Of a stretch of 64,000 nt of DNA, positions 36,886 to 46,153 are shown piece by piece; position 1 is the stretch's first letter; the number at the start of each line of letters is the position of its first letter. The stretch comes from Peteryoungia wuzhouensis (GTDB lineage Bacteria > Pseudomonadota > Alphaproteobacteria > Rhizobiales > Rhizobiaceae), in assembly GCF_003205195.1 (NCBI RefSeq), contig NZ_QJRY01000007.1, positions 70,742-134,741 of the forward strand, in the 5' to 3' direction. Under the pieces are notes generated by a model that saw only the letters and a list, made by a program, of their open reading frames with translations, was not told where the DNA came from and did not search any database. A program made the position numbers and the translations under genes.

Positions 36886-38457
36886 TCAGGCCTCCAGCTC
36901 TTCTACAATAAGGGTGCAGCGGGACGCGCCGCCGAAGATACGACCGCCAGAGTTGCCGTTAAGGCTAAGGTTACCGCCAGAGGATGAGCCAGCGCGAACG
37001 GTGATAGTCTGGTTGGTAGTGACGCCCGGAACCCACTCAACTTCCATATTAAGTTCATGCTCAAAGTCCGCTGTAGGCGCAGTTACATAGCGGGCGCACA
37101 ACGCATTAGCGGAGGCGCCAGAAAATATGGCGGCGATGATTGCCTTGTTGGCCGAGCTTACCGCACCAACAAGGCAGGCCCTTGCCCTTAGCCGGTTCGT
37201 GGTGCTCTTTGGGGTGATGGAAACAGAGAGTATCTCTGTACCCTCACTTGACTGCGGGATTGTATCATCCAGCGGGATTGCTGCTGTGAGCGCCGCGTTC
37301 GTGGTGTACTCGGCGTAAGCTCGATCCAGCAGCTTACCGCTGGAAACCCCGAGCAGCGTTTTTACTTGATCAGCCGTTAATTCCTCGATAGAGCCGCCGC
37401 CCGCCGTTACCCTGCCGAGCAGCCGCTCCGTCGCGATGTCCTGCGTCTTGGCAAAGGTGACTGCCTCGTTCGCCAACTTCGCCGTGGCGACCGCCCCGTC
37501 AGCAATCTTTGCCGTCGAGACTGACCCATCGGACGGTGTTCCAACCGGGATGGCATTACTCACCCGCACTTCATAAGGCACGTCGACTGGGACGGCCATA
37601 CGGATGAAGGCATTGCCGCCGCTGTAGACCAGGGAATATGCCCCCTGCGTCACGAGCTGACCGACGCCGCCGACCACGACAAACATGTTGTTGACCGAGC
37701 CGGGATCGACCAGCAACGGAATATCCGCTTCCACGCCGGTCCCGAGACCACTGGCCGCCATCGCCCAGTTGTTGCGAGCGAAATCGGCATAGGCAGCAGC
37801 CTGGTTCTTGAACCCCTCCGCTTCATCGACAACGAGTTCCACCTGTGCCAGCAGGGCCGCACTGGCCTGGTCCGACCGCATGTAGAAGCTGGTTCCGATC
37901 TTGACGCCCGAGACAGGCATTCCTCCGATCAGGCCGCCGATGGCCGGAGCATTTCCGGAGGCGGTCTTGATCGTCAGCGCAGGGTCACCGTCGAAAGAGA
38001 CCATCACCGTCCCGCTGGTGTTCGTCGCCGGCACCACGAATTCCACCAGGGCCACGCCATCACCGAAGGGCAGGCGGGGATTGGTATCCATCGAATAGGC
38101 ATTGGCCGTGCTGTCGCCGTCATCCGTCGCCGTGACGAACTGGTAGCCGGGAAGGAATGTCGTGATCTGCGACCAGGAGCCGGAACCCGAAGAGCCCGCC
38201 TTCACATACATGCCGTTGTTCGCGGAGGTCGCGTCCCCATAGACAACCGCAGCCGTGCCTGCCGAATGCGCCAGGTCGGCGACCAGCAAAGCCTTTGTAG
38301 CCTTCCAGACGGCACCGCCGATCTCCCCGGCCGCGGTTCGCCGCTCAAGATTGCCGATGACATTGCGAAGATCGGATTTCTTGACCTTGTGCTCCCCGGA
38401 CGAAGGAACACCATCCACCTCCCAGTCACGCAGAGCTTCGGCAGCAGTCATTGTCAT
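36886..38457 (-). CDS. Phage tail fibre protein
   Basis: 523 residues. The N-terminal part is a typical attachment domain (MTMTAAEALRDWEVDGVPSS, ANNGMYVKAGSSGSGSWSQI near residue 80). A middle shaft holds SVSTAKIADGAVATAKLANE near residue 310, a repeated fibre pattern. The C-terminal 130 residues (TTNRLRARACLVGAVSSANK, GGNLSLNGNSGGRIFGGASR) form a compact tip domain found in many siphovirus fibres. It is followed by the spike gene and preceded by the tail tip gene. Confidence 0.82.
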   Translation of the reverse strand: MTMTAAEALRDWEVDGVPSSGEHKVKKSDLRNVIGNLERRTAAGEIGGAVWKATKALLVADLAHSAGTAAVVYGDATSANNGMYVKAGSSGSGSWSQITTFLPGYQFVTATDDGDSTANAYSMDTNPRLPFGDGVALVEFVVPATNTSGTVMVSFDGDPALTIKTASGNAPAIGGLIGGMPVSGVKIGTSFYMRSDQASAALLAQVELVVDEAEGFKNQAAAYADFARNNWAMAASGLGTGVEADIPLLVDPGSVNNMFVVVGGVGQLVTQGAYSLVYSGGNAFIRMAVPVDVPYEVRVSNAIPVGTPSDGSVSTAKIADGAVATAKLANEAVTFAKTQDIATERLLGRVTAGGGSIEELTADQVKTLLGVSSGKLLDRAYAEYTTNAALTAAIPLDDTIPQSSEGTEILSVSITPKSTTNRLRARACLVGAVSSANKAIIAAIFSGASANALCARYVTAPTADFEHELNMEVEWVPGVTTNQTITVRAGSSSGGNLSLNGNSGGRIFGGASRCTLIVEELEA

Positions 38458-38522
38458 GTCATATCCTCATGCGAAAGCGCTCCGACGGCAGCCAGAGACA
38501 ATGAATAGGGATCCAGTGCGTG

Positions 38523-40628
38523 TTAAGTGACGACGAAGCTGCCGGTCGCCGCTTCGGCGGAAGGAACGCCGGACGCGTTGATCGCGACGAGGAAGCCGTA
38601 CTTGGTGCCGGCCGTCAGGCCAGTGACGACGCGACCATCCGCGATATTCGGCGGGCCGTATTCCGTGGCCACAAGCATGGCGCCGCTGAAGGTATTGCTG
38701 GCGTTGATGTAGATCCGGACTGCCGTATAATTGGCCGAGTTGGGAGCAACCCAGGAGAAGTTTGCCTGCCCTGCCCCGCCCGATGCAGCGGCACCCGTCA
38801 CGACGCCAGGAGCAATCGGATCGGCCACGGCCGTCACGAGCTGGTAGTCGGTCCAGTTCGAAGGCGTACCTCCGCCCCATGCCCGAAGCCGGACGCGATA
38901 CTGCTGCCCGTCGACCAGATAGCCTGACCGGACAAAGTTCTCGCCGTCGGCGGCGAAGACGGACTGGACGCCGGTTGACCCGCTGGTGCGTTCATACTCC
39001 ATTTCGTAGCGCAGCGTGTCGCCGAGATCGTCCCACTCGCCGAAGAGATAGGCGGCTGTAGAACCGCCTGTCACAACCTCGTTGCGAACCTCAACGACAA
39101 ATCCGGCAGGAACGGAAACACCCCCGCTTTCAATGGGTGGGATGGAAGCCCCCGGCTCACCTTCCTCAGCCGCGGCGTTGAAGGCGTAAAGGTTTGACGG
39201 CACGACGATCCCGCTGAAACTGATGCGCATGTTGCGCAGATCCAGAGATACAGTCGATGTGATCTCGATGGTCGCTTCGACCAAGCCGCGTCTGGGGTAG
39301 TGCACCTGGACAAAGCGCCGATAGGCGCAGGATTTCGCAGCGCTGTAGTCAGCCGTGATGGTGACGCGCCGCGCATTGGCGCGGATGAAGGTCAGCTTCT
39401 GCTTCCGCTGGCAGTGGTTGTGGGACTGGATCGCGACGTTGTCGAGTGTCTTGGTGCGCTCGGTGTCGTCAAACTCAGCATAAGGATCGCCGTAGAGGGC
39501 CGCATCCTCAGTATTGTAGCGAGAAGCTGGGTTCTGGTAGCGTCCGCGAACCGCGAGCACCGTAGACGCCAGCCGCTTGTTCTTGTCGACTTCGATTGCG
39601 AAGATATCCGCTTCTGTAAGGCGAATATCCGGTGTGACGTATTCACCGGCATGAACGCCGATCAGTCCGTCGCTGCGCTCGTAAACGATCAGCTCGGCCG
39701 CCTCGTCAAGCGTCCTGCCCACCTCGACCGGATCATTGTTCGTCCGGAACCACATCCCTCCGTGATAGCGAGGCTCGGTACCGCCGCTGCGATTGGTGAC
39801 GATCTGGTCGCACACATCGGCCGCATGCATCCACTCAGGCATGTACATGCGCTCGAAGCCGAGCTTGCCGCCAAAGGGCTGGGCCAGGTGATCCAGGCGC
39901 ATGAGAGCGATGTTTCGAGAGAACTGCCAGCTGTTCGGGTCATTCCAGCGGTGTGAGCCTATGCCGCCGGGCTGCTCGCTGTCCTTGCGGGGATCATAAA
40001 GAAGGGCACCGTCACCAACAGCAGAATGTTCAGGCATCTGATTTGGGAAAACCTGCATGTAGTATTTGTCCGGAGGCGTCTGGACACGCATCAGGACTGA
40101 CGCCAGCCCGTCACCTCGATGATCCAAGGTCCATGCGCCCGGAAATGCGGCGGTGGCGTCGCCATAAGCACTCTCGGCATCCAGGCCCAGCCGGGTTTGA
40201 ATATTGACGTAATTTGTTCCGCCCTTGCGGAAGTGATCCGGTCCGGAGACGTCTCCGGAGCTGTCGAGGATCACATCCTCGTCATGCAGAAAATGCTGGA
40301 AAAACCCGTGGATACGCCGCCCGCTCCAGACGATGATGTGAAAAGCCGTTCCGCCGGACTGCTCAAGGAAGACGTAGTCGCCACCCTTCTTCACCCGCCC
40401 ATAGACGATCGGCAAAGGCGGCACGTTCTGCTTGAGGTTATAGGAGCCGTCGTCCGGCCTCGGAATCGCAGGCTTCTGGACCAACAGCGACTGCAGCACT
40501 CCGGCGCCGTAGGCGAGGCCCCCGTACAGCGCGGCCATGGTGCCGAGATAGATGAGGTTGGATGCAATGACGCTCGTCGTGCCGATTGATGCCACGATCG
40601 TCAACGCGATGGATTCAAGGATGCCCAC
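38523..40628 (-). CDS. Phage tail tip protein with fibronectin-like C-terminal domains
   Basis: A 701-residue tail-tip (host specificity, J-like) protein. It begins with a hydrophobic stretch (SIALTIVASIGTTSVIASNL), then the domain LKQNVPPLPIVYGRVKKGGD near residue 65 typical of tip attachment proteins, a central hub-like region and two beta-sandwich domains near the C terminus (PIAPGVVTGAAASGGAGQAN near 606). I chose the GTG at 40628, which overlaps the stop of the preceding gene (TAGTG) and has a GGAG upstream. Confidence 0.85.
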   Translation of the reverse strand: MGILESIALTIVASIGTTSVIASNLIYLGTMAALYGGLAYGAGVLQSLLVQKPAIPRPDDGSYNLKQNVPPLPIVYGRVKKGGDYVFLEQSGGTAFHIIVWSGRRIHGFFQHFLHDEDVILDSSGDVSGPDHFRKGGTNYVNIQTRLGLDAESAYGDATAAFPGAWTLDHRGDGLASVLMRVQTPPDKYYMQVFPNQMPEHSAVGDGALLYDPRKDSEQPGGIGSHRWNDPNSWQFSRNIALMRLDHLAQPFGGKLGFERMYMPEWMHAADVCDQIVTNRSGGTEPRYHGGMWFRTNNDPVEVGRTLDEAAELIVYERSDGLIGVHAGEYVTPDIRLTEADIFAIEVDKNKRLASTVLAVRGRYQNPASRYNTEDAALYGDPYAEFDDTERTKTLDNVAIQSHNHCQRKQKLTFIRANARRVTITADYSAAKSCAYRRFVQVHYPRRGLVEATIEITSTVSLDLRNMRISFSGIVVPSNLYAFNAAAEEGEPGASIPPIESGGVSVPAGFVVEVRNEVVTGGSTAAYLFGEWDDLGDTLRYEMEYERTSGSTGVQSVFAADGENFVRSGYLVDGQQYRVRLRAWGGGTPSNWTDYQLVTAVADPIAPGVVTGAAASGGAGQANFSWVAPNSANYTAVRIYINASNTFSGAMLVATEYGPPNIADGRVVTGLTAGTKYGFLVAINASGVPSAEAATGSFVVT

Positions 40629-41032
40629 TACAGTCTCCAGATCGCCAGCGGTTTGGCAATGATTCGCTTGAAGCCATCGGGCGCACGCGTGAGCCACCCA
40701 TGGCCGTCATGGATGACGCCGAACTGACGGGTCACTGTTTTGGCGCTGCCAACGACGCCAAAGTCGCCGGCTCTAGCATCGCTGACCCGCTTGGCACCGA
40801 TCGAGGCCACACAGGAGTCGATCAGAGCCACGGCCCCACCATGAGCAGACAGAATATCCAGCTGGCCCTGCCCTTCCTCATACATCCCGCGCAAATGGGC
40901 AGCACCATCTGGGCGCCCTATCCACTTTGCCCATTCGGCAATGATCAGACAGCAGTCCACTTTGCCACCAGGCGTCCAGGGCTCGGTTTCGTATGCCGTA
41001 AGAAATGCGTTCAGCGTCACCAGCTGGGCCAT
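40628..41032 (-). CDS. Phage tail assembly protein, DUF6950/NlpC-P60-like
   Basis: 134 residues with the pattern GGKVDCCLIIAEWAKWIGRP near residue 23, where the Cys would be the catalytic residue of an NlpC/P60 peptidase-like fold, and FGVIHDGHGWLTRAPDG near 103 supplying a His. In siphoviruses this gene sits just before the tail tip gene and is thought to open the cell wall during DNA injection. Its start overlaps the stop of the gene before it. Confidence 0.7.
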   Translation of the reverse strand: MAQLVTLNAFLTAYETEPWTPGGKVDCCLIIAEWAKWIGRPDGAAHLRGMYEEGQGQLDILSAHGGAVALIDSCVASIGAKRVSDARAGDFGVVGSAKTVTRQFGVIHDGHGWLTRAPDGFKRIIAKPLAIWRL

Positions 41033-41583
41033 CGGATCATCTTATCTCGCAGACCGGGAACACGCTCGCAGAACCGATCTAGCGCCGCGAACGGATTGAG
41101 GCGCTTGCTGCGCTCTTTCTGATCGACATCTGACAACACCTGCCCGTTGTTCAGCACACGCAGCGTGAAGGCGTTGACCACCTCGACAGTGACGATAGAC
41201 TGGGAAGCCTCTTCCATCGACTGGTCGGCGACCTTCATATTGTCGATCGTGCCTGTGAACTTCACTTCAGGCTCGCCGACAGGCTGCTCAAGATCATTCA
41301 GCTCCTGGATCTTGATGACGACAGGTGAGCCGACGACGCTCACCAACTCATCATAGTCCCACACCTGATCGCCGGTGGCCGTGTCGATGTTGATCAGCGA
41401 AAGGGTGAGCGTGAACGCCTCGCCGTTGATCGCAGCCTCGATGTTCTGAAGGCTGTCTTCCGCGAACTGGGCTGCACGATAGATATTGCCATCCCCGTCG
41501 ACGAATGCACCGCCAGAGCCGTCCCAAATTCGCAGTACCGTGTCCGGCAGCGTGATATCGACTAGGATCTTCAGCGCCGCCAT
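41017..41583 (-). CDS. Phage tail tip assembly protein
   Basis: 188 residues starting at the ATG at 41583, which overlaps the stop of the preceding gene by one base. The protein begins MAALKILVDITLPDTVLRIW and looks like the tail protein that connects tape measure and tip (DUF2163-like position), but I cannot name the family. Its last 16 bases overlap the next gene. Confidence 0.65.
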   Translation of the reverse strand: MAALKILVDITLPDTVLRIWDGSGGAFVDGDGNIYRAAQFAEDSLQNIEAAINGEAFTLTLSLINIDTATGDQVWDYDELVSVVGSPVVIKIQELNDLEQPVGEPEVKFTGTIDNMKVADQSMEEASQSIVTVEVVNAFTLRVLNNGQVLSDVDQKERSKRLNPFAALDRFCERVPGLRDKMIRWPSW

Positions 41584-42302
41584 CAGACCAGCCCCAGCGC
41601 AAGAGCGTTCCAATAGTCAGTCGCCTCAGTGAACCTGATCGATGGATAGGATGTGCGCGAGACAGCCTCTTGCGTCACATCCATTCCGCGATCGTCAGCA
41701 AGGCGGCAGAGACATGTCGGCCGATCGAATTCCAGATCAGCATCCGGAGGGATCAGATCACGCACCGTGGGTGAGATCGGGACCTCCCAGATATCGCCGT
41801 CGACACTTATAGCCGGCCCCGTTTCGTAGAGCGCGTGATTGTAGGAGAAACGCACCCCAACCAGGTTCTCGGCAGCGTTGATGATCCGCAGACGGATGCT
41901 TGTAGCGCCAATCGCCGTTGTCCCCACTGACTTGACCGAGATCGCACCCTGGACGTAGTGCGAGCCGTCGCTGAACGTCGAGCCATCGCTGTGTGTCGTC
42001 TCCGGCATCGCCTCGAAGCGGCCCGATTCATACGGAGCGGACAGTCCAGATCTTACAGGAACCGCGATCAAGCCAGAGCGCCCACCAAGCTTCTGTCGCA
42101 GTGCCTGCCATGTCTGCCAATGCTCGCGATGCCGGTTGCGCAGGATCACATTCATGTAGTCGATCGACCAGAAGCCAAGATCAGTCCGATAAGAAGGCGT
42201 TACGCCGCCAAGCGTGGGCCCACCGCTGCGCGTGAATGGGACCAGGTTGGCAGCGACTTGCTGCGGGCGCAGTACGCAGTGAGGCCAGACAATCACCGCC
42301 AT
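41583..42302 (-). CDS. Phage tail protein
   Basis: A 239-residue protein starting MAVIVWPHCVLRPQQVAANL, with HREHWQTWQALRQKLGGRSG near residue 60. It lies between the tape measure gene and the tip genes, the place of distal tail proteins. It overlaps the 3' end of the tape measure gene by ten bases. Confidence 0.65.
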   Translation of the reverse strand: MAVIVWPHCVLRPQQVAANLVPFTRSGGPTLGGVTPSYRTDLGFWSIDYMNVILRNRHREHWQTWQALRQKLGGRSGLIAVPVRSGLSAPYESGRFEAMPETTHSDGSTFSDGSHYVQGAISVKSVGTTAIGATSIRLRIINAAENLVGVRFSYNHALYETGPAISVDGDIWEVPISPTVRDLIPPDADLEFDRPTCLCRLADDRGMDVTQEAVSRTSYPSIRFTEATDYWNALALGLV

Positions 42303-44260
42303 TCTGCGCCTGCCTTATCGTTCTGATATCGAGCCATTGTCGGAACGACCCGCTGATTGGCTTGCTGGACTGCAACGTTCACGATCGTCCCGCTTGCCGT
42401 CTCAATGCGCTGATCAGCCGTTTCCGCGATCACGGAGCGATCGGCAGCCAGGTTGACGGTGATTGTTTCAGCACCGCCGCGCATCTTTCCGCCACGAGGA
42501 ATGACGACCTCACCACGCTGGAGGATGGCAGGGATTTCGCCAGGCTTGAGGCCGGCGACGCCGCCTGAGTGATAGCGCTTTGCGCCACTGAAGACAGAAG
42601 GCGAAACAGCACGACCATGACCATAGCCATCCCTGCCGGCAACGCCCCCGGAATGCAGAATGCCAGGGATGATGAAACCACCGAGCAGGCCGCCACGACC
42701 GCCGCCGCCAATCCCACCAAAGATGTTTTTGATGAAGCTGTCTAAAGCACCGTCGACCAGCTTGCTCAGCACCCGGTCCAATGCGTTTGCAAGAATATCC
42801 GCGCCGGACTTGCCAGCGCGAAGGTCGGAGATAATCCCACCCAGAACATCCTTGGCGACGTTCTGCAGCTCCTGCATGGCGTCTTTGTTTGCCTTCAGCG
42901 CCTCGCGCTCGGCATAAGTTGCCTCGACGAGCTGCTCGATCTTGGCACGCTGCTCATCCGTCGCGGCGGCACCCGCTCGGCGCAACGCGTTTGCAACTTC
43001 GCGCTCGACATCAGTCGAACCAAGAATGCTCTGCTCGAACTCCAGCTGCTCGATCAGATCGGCAACAGCCTTCTTCTCACGCTCGGCATCGCTGATCGCC
43101 TTAGACCGCCCACCGCCACCACGGGCCTTGGGAAGCCCGGTCAACTCGATCAGTGGGCGCGACTCCGGCGTCGGCCCGTTTTCGGGCGTCATGAAGCCAG
43201 CGTTCTGGATATTCCCGTCAGCACTGCGATCGACGCCGGCATAGGTGCCGCGCGTCGGATAGAGCGCAGTCGTCGCCGCGCCGCTTGCTGCGTTCAGCTG
43301 CTGGACACTGCCAGCAGCCGAGAGTGCAGACGCCGACAGCTGGTCGAACATGGACCGGAATGCATCGAGTGCCGGGATGCCAGTGCTGTTGATGGCGGCC
43401 GCCAACGCATCCTGGACGCGCTGGACGTCCTCGACGCTCAGTGATCCGTCATTGGCAGCCGCCGCGAAGTCATTGAAGGCGTCCTGGAGACCGAGAACGA
43501 CATCCGTCTCTTCGCCAGCTGCCTGCAGTTGGCTGATCAGGTCGCTGAGTTCAACCCCAACGCTCGCAATCTCGGAGCGGGTGGCCTCGAGCGTGCCGGC
43601 ATTTACGATCGACACACCTTCGCGGAGGTCCGCAAGCTTTTGCGTCCGCTCGAGCTCGTCGGCGTATTCCCGTAGCGCCGGAACGGCATCGCCCCAGTCC
43701 CGCGCGAGCTGCTGGATTAACTGACCCTGCTTTTTCAGGGTCTCGGCTGTTTTCTCCCCATCCGACAGCAGGCTCGTGAAATACTGAACGGCCGAGCCGC
43801 CCAGTGCGATGATCCCGATCGTCGCCAGCGAGACCGGATTGAGCAGCGATGTGAAGGCACCAGCGAGAGCCGACACGGCACCGCGAGCACCGACACCGCT
43901 TCCGAGCGCCTGCGTGATCTGGCTGCCCTGCTGGAGGGCGATCAGGAATGGCGACTGCCCGCCGGCAAGCTGAACACCGATATCGTTCAGCTGCGCCGCA
44001 AGGTTCCCTGTCTGGACGGTGGAAGCCTTCATAGCCTCCTGGTACCGCCGGCCGCTATTCCCAGCAGCATTGAACGCCTTGTTGCTGTTTGCAGCCAAGC
44101 CAGCAAATGCACCGGAAGCAGCCTTGTCGATGCCGCCAAAGGCTTCCTCGATCGCCTTTGTGTCGCGCTGTGTCTGCCCGACAAGTCCCTTCAGCTGACG
44201 CTGGATCTGGCGGACGTCGGCGCTGATGCTCAGCACCAGCTGTTCATTATCAGTCGCCAT
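42293..44260 (-). CDS. Phage tail tape measure protein
   Basis: 655 residues, helix-rich, with repeated Ala/Gly-rich segments (TRDTKAIEE-type coiled coil at the N terminus, hydrophobic segments SLATIGIIALGGSAVQYF near residue 145 and a Gly-rich stretch near 560). The length of a tape measure protein sets the tail length; by the usual rule of about 1.5 angstrom per residue a tail near 100 nm is inferred. It directly follows the frameshifted chaperone frame, overlapping it by 11 bases. Confidence 0.85.
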   Translation of the reverse strand: MATDNEQLVLSISADVRQIQRQLKGLVGQTQRDTKAIEEAFGGIDKAASGAFAGLAANSNKAFNAAGNSGRRYQEAMKASTVQTGNLAAQLNDIGVQLAGGQSPFLIALQQGSQITQALGSGVGARGAVSALAGAFTSLLNPVSLATIGIIALGGSAVQYFTSLLSDGEKTAETLKKQGQLIQQLARDWGDAVPALREYADELERTQKLADLREGVSIVNAGTLEATRSEIASVGVELSDLISQLQAAGEETDVVLGLQDAFNDFAAAANDGSLSVEDVQRVQDALAAAINSTGIPALDAFRSMFDQLSASALSAAGSVQQLNAASGAATTALYPTRGTYAGVDRSADGNIQNAGFMTPENGPTPESRPLIELTGLPKARGGGGRSKAISDAEREKKAVADLIEQLEFEQSILGSTDVEREVANALRRAGAAATDEQRAKIEQLVEATYAEREALKANKDAMQELQNVAKDVLGGIISDLRAGKSGADILANALDRVLSKLVDGALDSFIKNIFGGIGGGGRGGLLGGFIIPGILHSGGVAGRDGYGHGRAVSPSVFSGAKRYHSGGVAGLKPGEIPAILQRGEVVIPRGGKMRGGAETITVNLAADRSVIAETADQRIETASGTIVNVAVQQANQRVVPTMARYQNDKAGAEWR

Positions 44261-44830
44261 CAGAGTTCCCGTTGAGCCAGGTCCAGAGTTCGTCCTTCTC
44301 GGACTCGCTCAGTTTCTTGTCGCCTTCCGGATCGTTGGCCTGGATGAAGCCATCGAGGGCGGCGAGGTATTCGAAGATTGACAGGCCCATCACCTCCTGC
44401 GGTGACAGCCCCATCGCTATTCCGTTTCCGATGATGGCGGCAAATCGGAATTTTCCGTTGGGGAGCGGTCGCTCCCCTCCTCCGGACTTGCCGCCTCCGA
44501 TTTTTTTCCGACTTCCTCCTCCGGCGTGCCGACCACACCGGCACCGAGGACGCGCTGAGCGACGACGAGACTTTCCAGCGGCGGGCGGCTCATCACCTCG
44601 GATGAGACGAGGTTAAGCGCCGTCTTCGTATCGACGCCCCCACCGATCAGGCCCCACTTGATGACCTCCGAGATGTCCTCAAGCTTCCAGCGCCCGGTCA
44701 GCAGGCGGTCAAGGACCACGTAAGGCCCGGCGTCGCACGCCTCCTGGATCTTCATCAGCTCCCGCCATGCGAGGCGGAAGAAGGTCAGTTGCCCGTTGAA
44801 CGGGACCTCGCAGGATCCGTCTCGGCTCAT
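44250..44830 (-). CDS. Frameshifted tail assembly chaperone (GT-type fusion)
   Basis: The full product would be made by a -1 frameshift. Reading from 44830, ribosomes reach A-AAA-AAA at 44507-44501. The -1 frame from there is open without any stop down to 44250 and encodes a second domain (FAAIIGNGIAMGLSPQEVMG, then SIFEYLAALDGFIQAND) whose C terminus ends inside the tape measure start. The domain has the character of the T part of lambda G/GT pairs. Without a shift, translation stops at 44417 and gives the short form listed separately. Confidence 0.8.
44417..44830 (-). CDS. Tail assembly chaperone, short form (gene transfer agent gp11-like)
   Basis: The 137-residue zero-frame product. It starts MSRDGSCEVPFNGQLTFFRL and has the helical body typical of gene-transfer-agent family tail chaperones (ISEVIKWGLIGGGVDTKTAL near residue 53). 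The acidic Ser/Pro/Glu-rich tail after the slippery site (SEAASPEEGSDRSPTENSD) is only made when no shift takes place. The chaperone keeps the tape measure protein soluble during tail assembly. Confidence 0.8.
   Translation of the reverse strand: MSRDGSCEVPFNGQLTFFRLAWRELMKIQEACDAGPYVVLDRLLTGRWKLEDISEVIKWGLIGGGVDTKTALNLVSSEVMSRPPLESLVVAQRVLGAGVVGTPEEEVGKKSEAASPEEGSDRSPTENSDLPPSSETE
44501..44507 (-). promoter_or_regulatory. Programmed -1 frameshift site (A-AAA-AAA)
   Basis: A run of seven A on the minus strand lies in the zero frame as GGA-AAA-AAA, so the two lysine codons can slip back by one base. The GC-rich stretch that follows could form a stimulating structure, though none was worked out by folding. 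Confidence 0.8.
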
Positions 44831-45279
44831 CAGGGCGTTGCCGGCGTCACAGTACGCGCCATCTCGCCATCAGACTGCATCGACACATTGAGCGTCGCGC
44901 GGCCAGCATTGGCGGCCCCAGCCTCGAGGCTTTCAATGTGCATGAAGCCCGTCCAGGTGATGGTCTTCGTCGGGAATTCCCATTCAACCTTGGCCGGCAC
45001 GGATTCGATGCTTTCGAAGCCATCGAGCCAGGTCTCGACGCTCTGCTCGGCCAGCACACCTTCGCCGCTGATCGACATCGAGAGCGAGGTCGCGTCACGG
45101 CCAAGCCAGTCGATCTTGTCCGGATCGTCGCAGTCGGGGATGTTGACTTCCTCCAGCCCCTTGTTCAGCGTGATCGAACGCTGCGTGAAACCGCACGGCG
45201 CGGTGTAGACGATGGGATCGGCATCGTCGCCGAGAAGGACGCGGAACTTCCCGCCCTTGATGGTGGTCGCCTTGGCCAT
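44830..45279 (-). CDS. Phage major tail tube protein
   Basis: 149 residues, beta-rich, starting MAKATTIKGGKFRVLLGDDA, with SMSISGEGVLAEQSVETWL near residue 67 and WTGFMHIESLEAGAANAGRA near 109, as in TP901-1/GTA-type tail tube proteins. It precedes the tail chaperone gene, as is usual. Confidence 0.83.
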   Translation of the reverse strand: MAKATTIKGGKFRVLLGDDADPIVYTAPCGFTQRSITLNKGLEEVNIPDCDDPDKIDWLGRDATSLSMSISGEGVLAEQSVETWLDGFESIESVPAKVEWEFPTKTITWTGFMHIESLEAGAANAGRATLNVSMQSDGEMARTVTPATP

Positions 45280-45298
45280 AGTTGCCTCCTGATGGCAG

Positions 45299-45727
45299 TT
45301 AAGGTTGCTCCGCGAAGCCTTCGAAGGTCATCACGGCATGTGAGGTGAGCCCGTCCGGATCGCGAAGGAACCGCGTCTGCCGGTGGCGGAAGTCGACAAG
45401 TGCGTTTGTCGGCAAAGCCAGATCCGCCGACTTTATGGCCTTGCGAACCTCGTCACTGATACGCTTGGACTCCGGATAGCCGTTCGCGCGCGACCAGATG
45501 TCGATATCGAGCGAGATTTCGAAGCCGTCGATGCAATCCGCATCGTCACTGGTTTCGTCTCCCTCGCCGACGGTGATGTAAGGCCACCCAGCGCCGGTCT
45601 CAGCTATGCGCTTCTCTTCAGCAGGGACGGAATCATAGACCCGGCCATTGACGGTTGCTGACAACCCTGCCCATGCCTTCAGGCGCGCAACGATCGCGCC
45701 CTGCAGTTCCAGAGACGGTGAAGCCAT
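45299..45727 (-). CDS. Tail completion protein (DUF3168)
   Basis: 142 residues with MASPSLELQGAIVARLKAWA at the start and the WPYITVGEGDETSDD strand near residue 48, both typical of DUF3168. These proteins form the tail terminator ring between the head connector and the tube. Gene order (connector, gp10-like, DUF3168, tube) supports this. Confidence 0.85.
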   Translation of the reverse strand: MASPSLELQGAIVARLKAWAGLSATVNGRVYDSVPAEEKRIAETGAGWPYITVGEGDETSDDADCIDGFEISLDIDIWSRANGYPESKRISDEVRKAIKSADLALPTNALVDFRHRQTRFLRDPDGLTSHAVMTFEGFAEQP

Positions 45728-46153
45728 TTACTTGCTCTTCGCTTTCTTGATGGCCTTGCGCACGGCTGCCGCCATGTTTCGACGGACCCGCTTCCGCTCC
45801 TGACGCCAGGTCGGGAAGATGTGTGGCCGCTTCGCCATCTTGACGGTCCCGAATTCCAGAAACCGCCAGATGAAGTCGGCAAACACGCCGGTCGCGTTCG
45901 GATCCTTGGTATTGCTGTTCGAGGCGCCGCCCCCCAGCGCGCGCTCTTTCGGCCGATCAGCGAGACGAGCCGCCTGAATGCTGGCCTGATATGCGCCAGT
46001 GCGCGGCCCAGGCGCGCGCGGCTTGATCTTGTTTGCGACCGACTGAGCCCCTTCGAGCTGCGCCTTGGCGAGCTCTTTTTCGGCCTCCGGCACCACCTGG
46101 TTAAGCAGCCGAGTGACCTTCTCGCGACCGAGCATTTTTGCCTTGATAGCCAT
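45728..46153 (-). CDS. HK97 gp10-like head-tail protein
   Basis: 141 residues beginning MAIKAKMLGREKVTRLLNQV, with the family stretch RAPGPRTGAYQASIQAARL near residue 46 and FLEFGTVKMAKRPHIFPTW near 96. It is a neck component of siphoviruses. Its start overlaps the stop of the previous gene by one base. Confidence 0.85.
   Translation of the reverse strand: MAIKAKMLGREKVTRLLNQVVPEAEKELAKAQLEGAQSVANKIKPRAPGPRTGAYQASIQAARLADRPKERALGGGASNSNTKDPNATGVFADFIWRFLEFGTVKMAKRPHIFPTWRQERKRVRRNMAAAVRKAIKKAKSK

Noticed and set aside
44260-44544. A 94-codon frame between the tail chaperone and the tape measure gene
   Set aside because: It is in the third frame, Arg-rich, and has no ribosome binding site; the -1 frame reached by slippage is the coherent protein.
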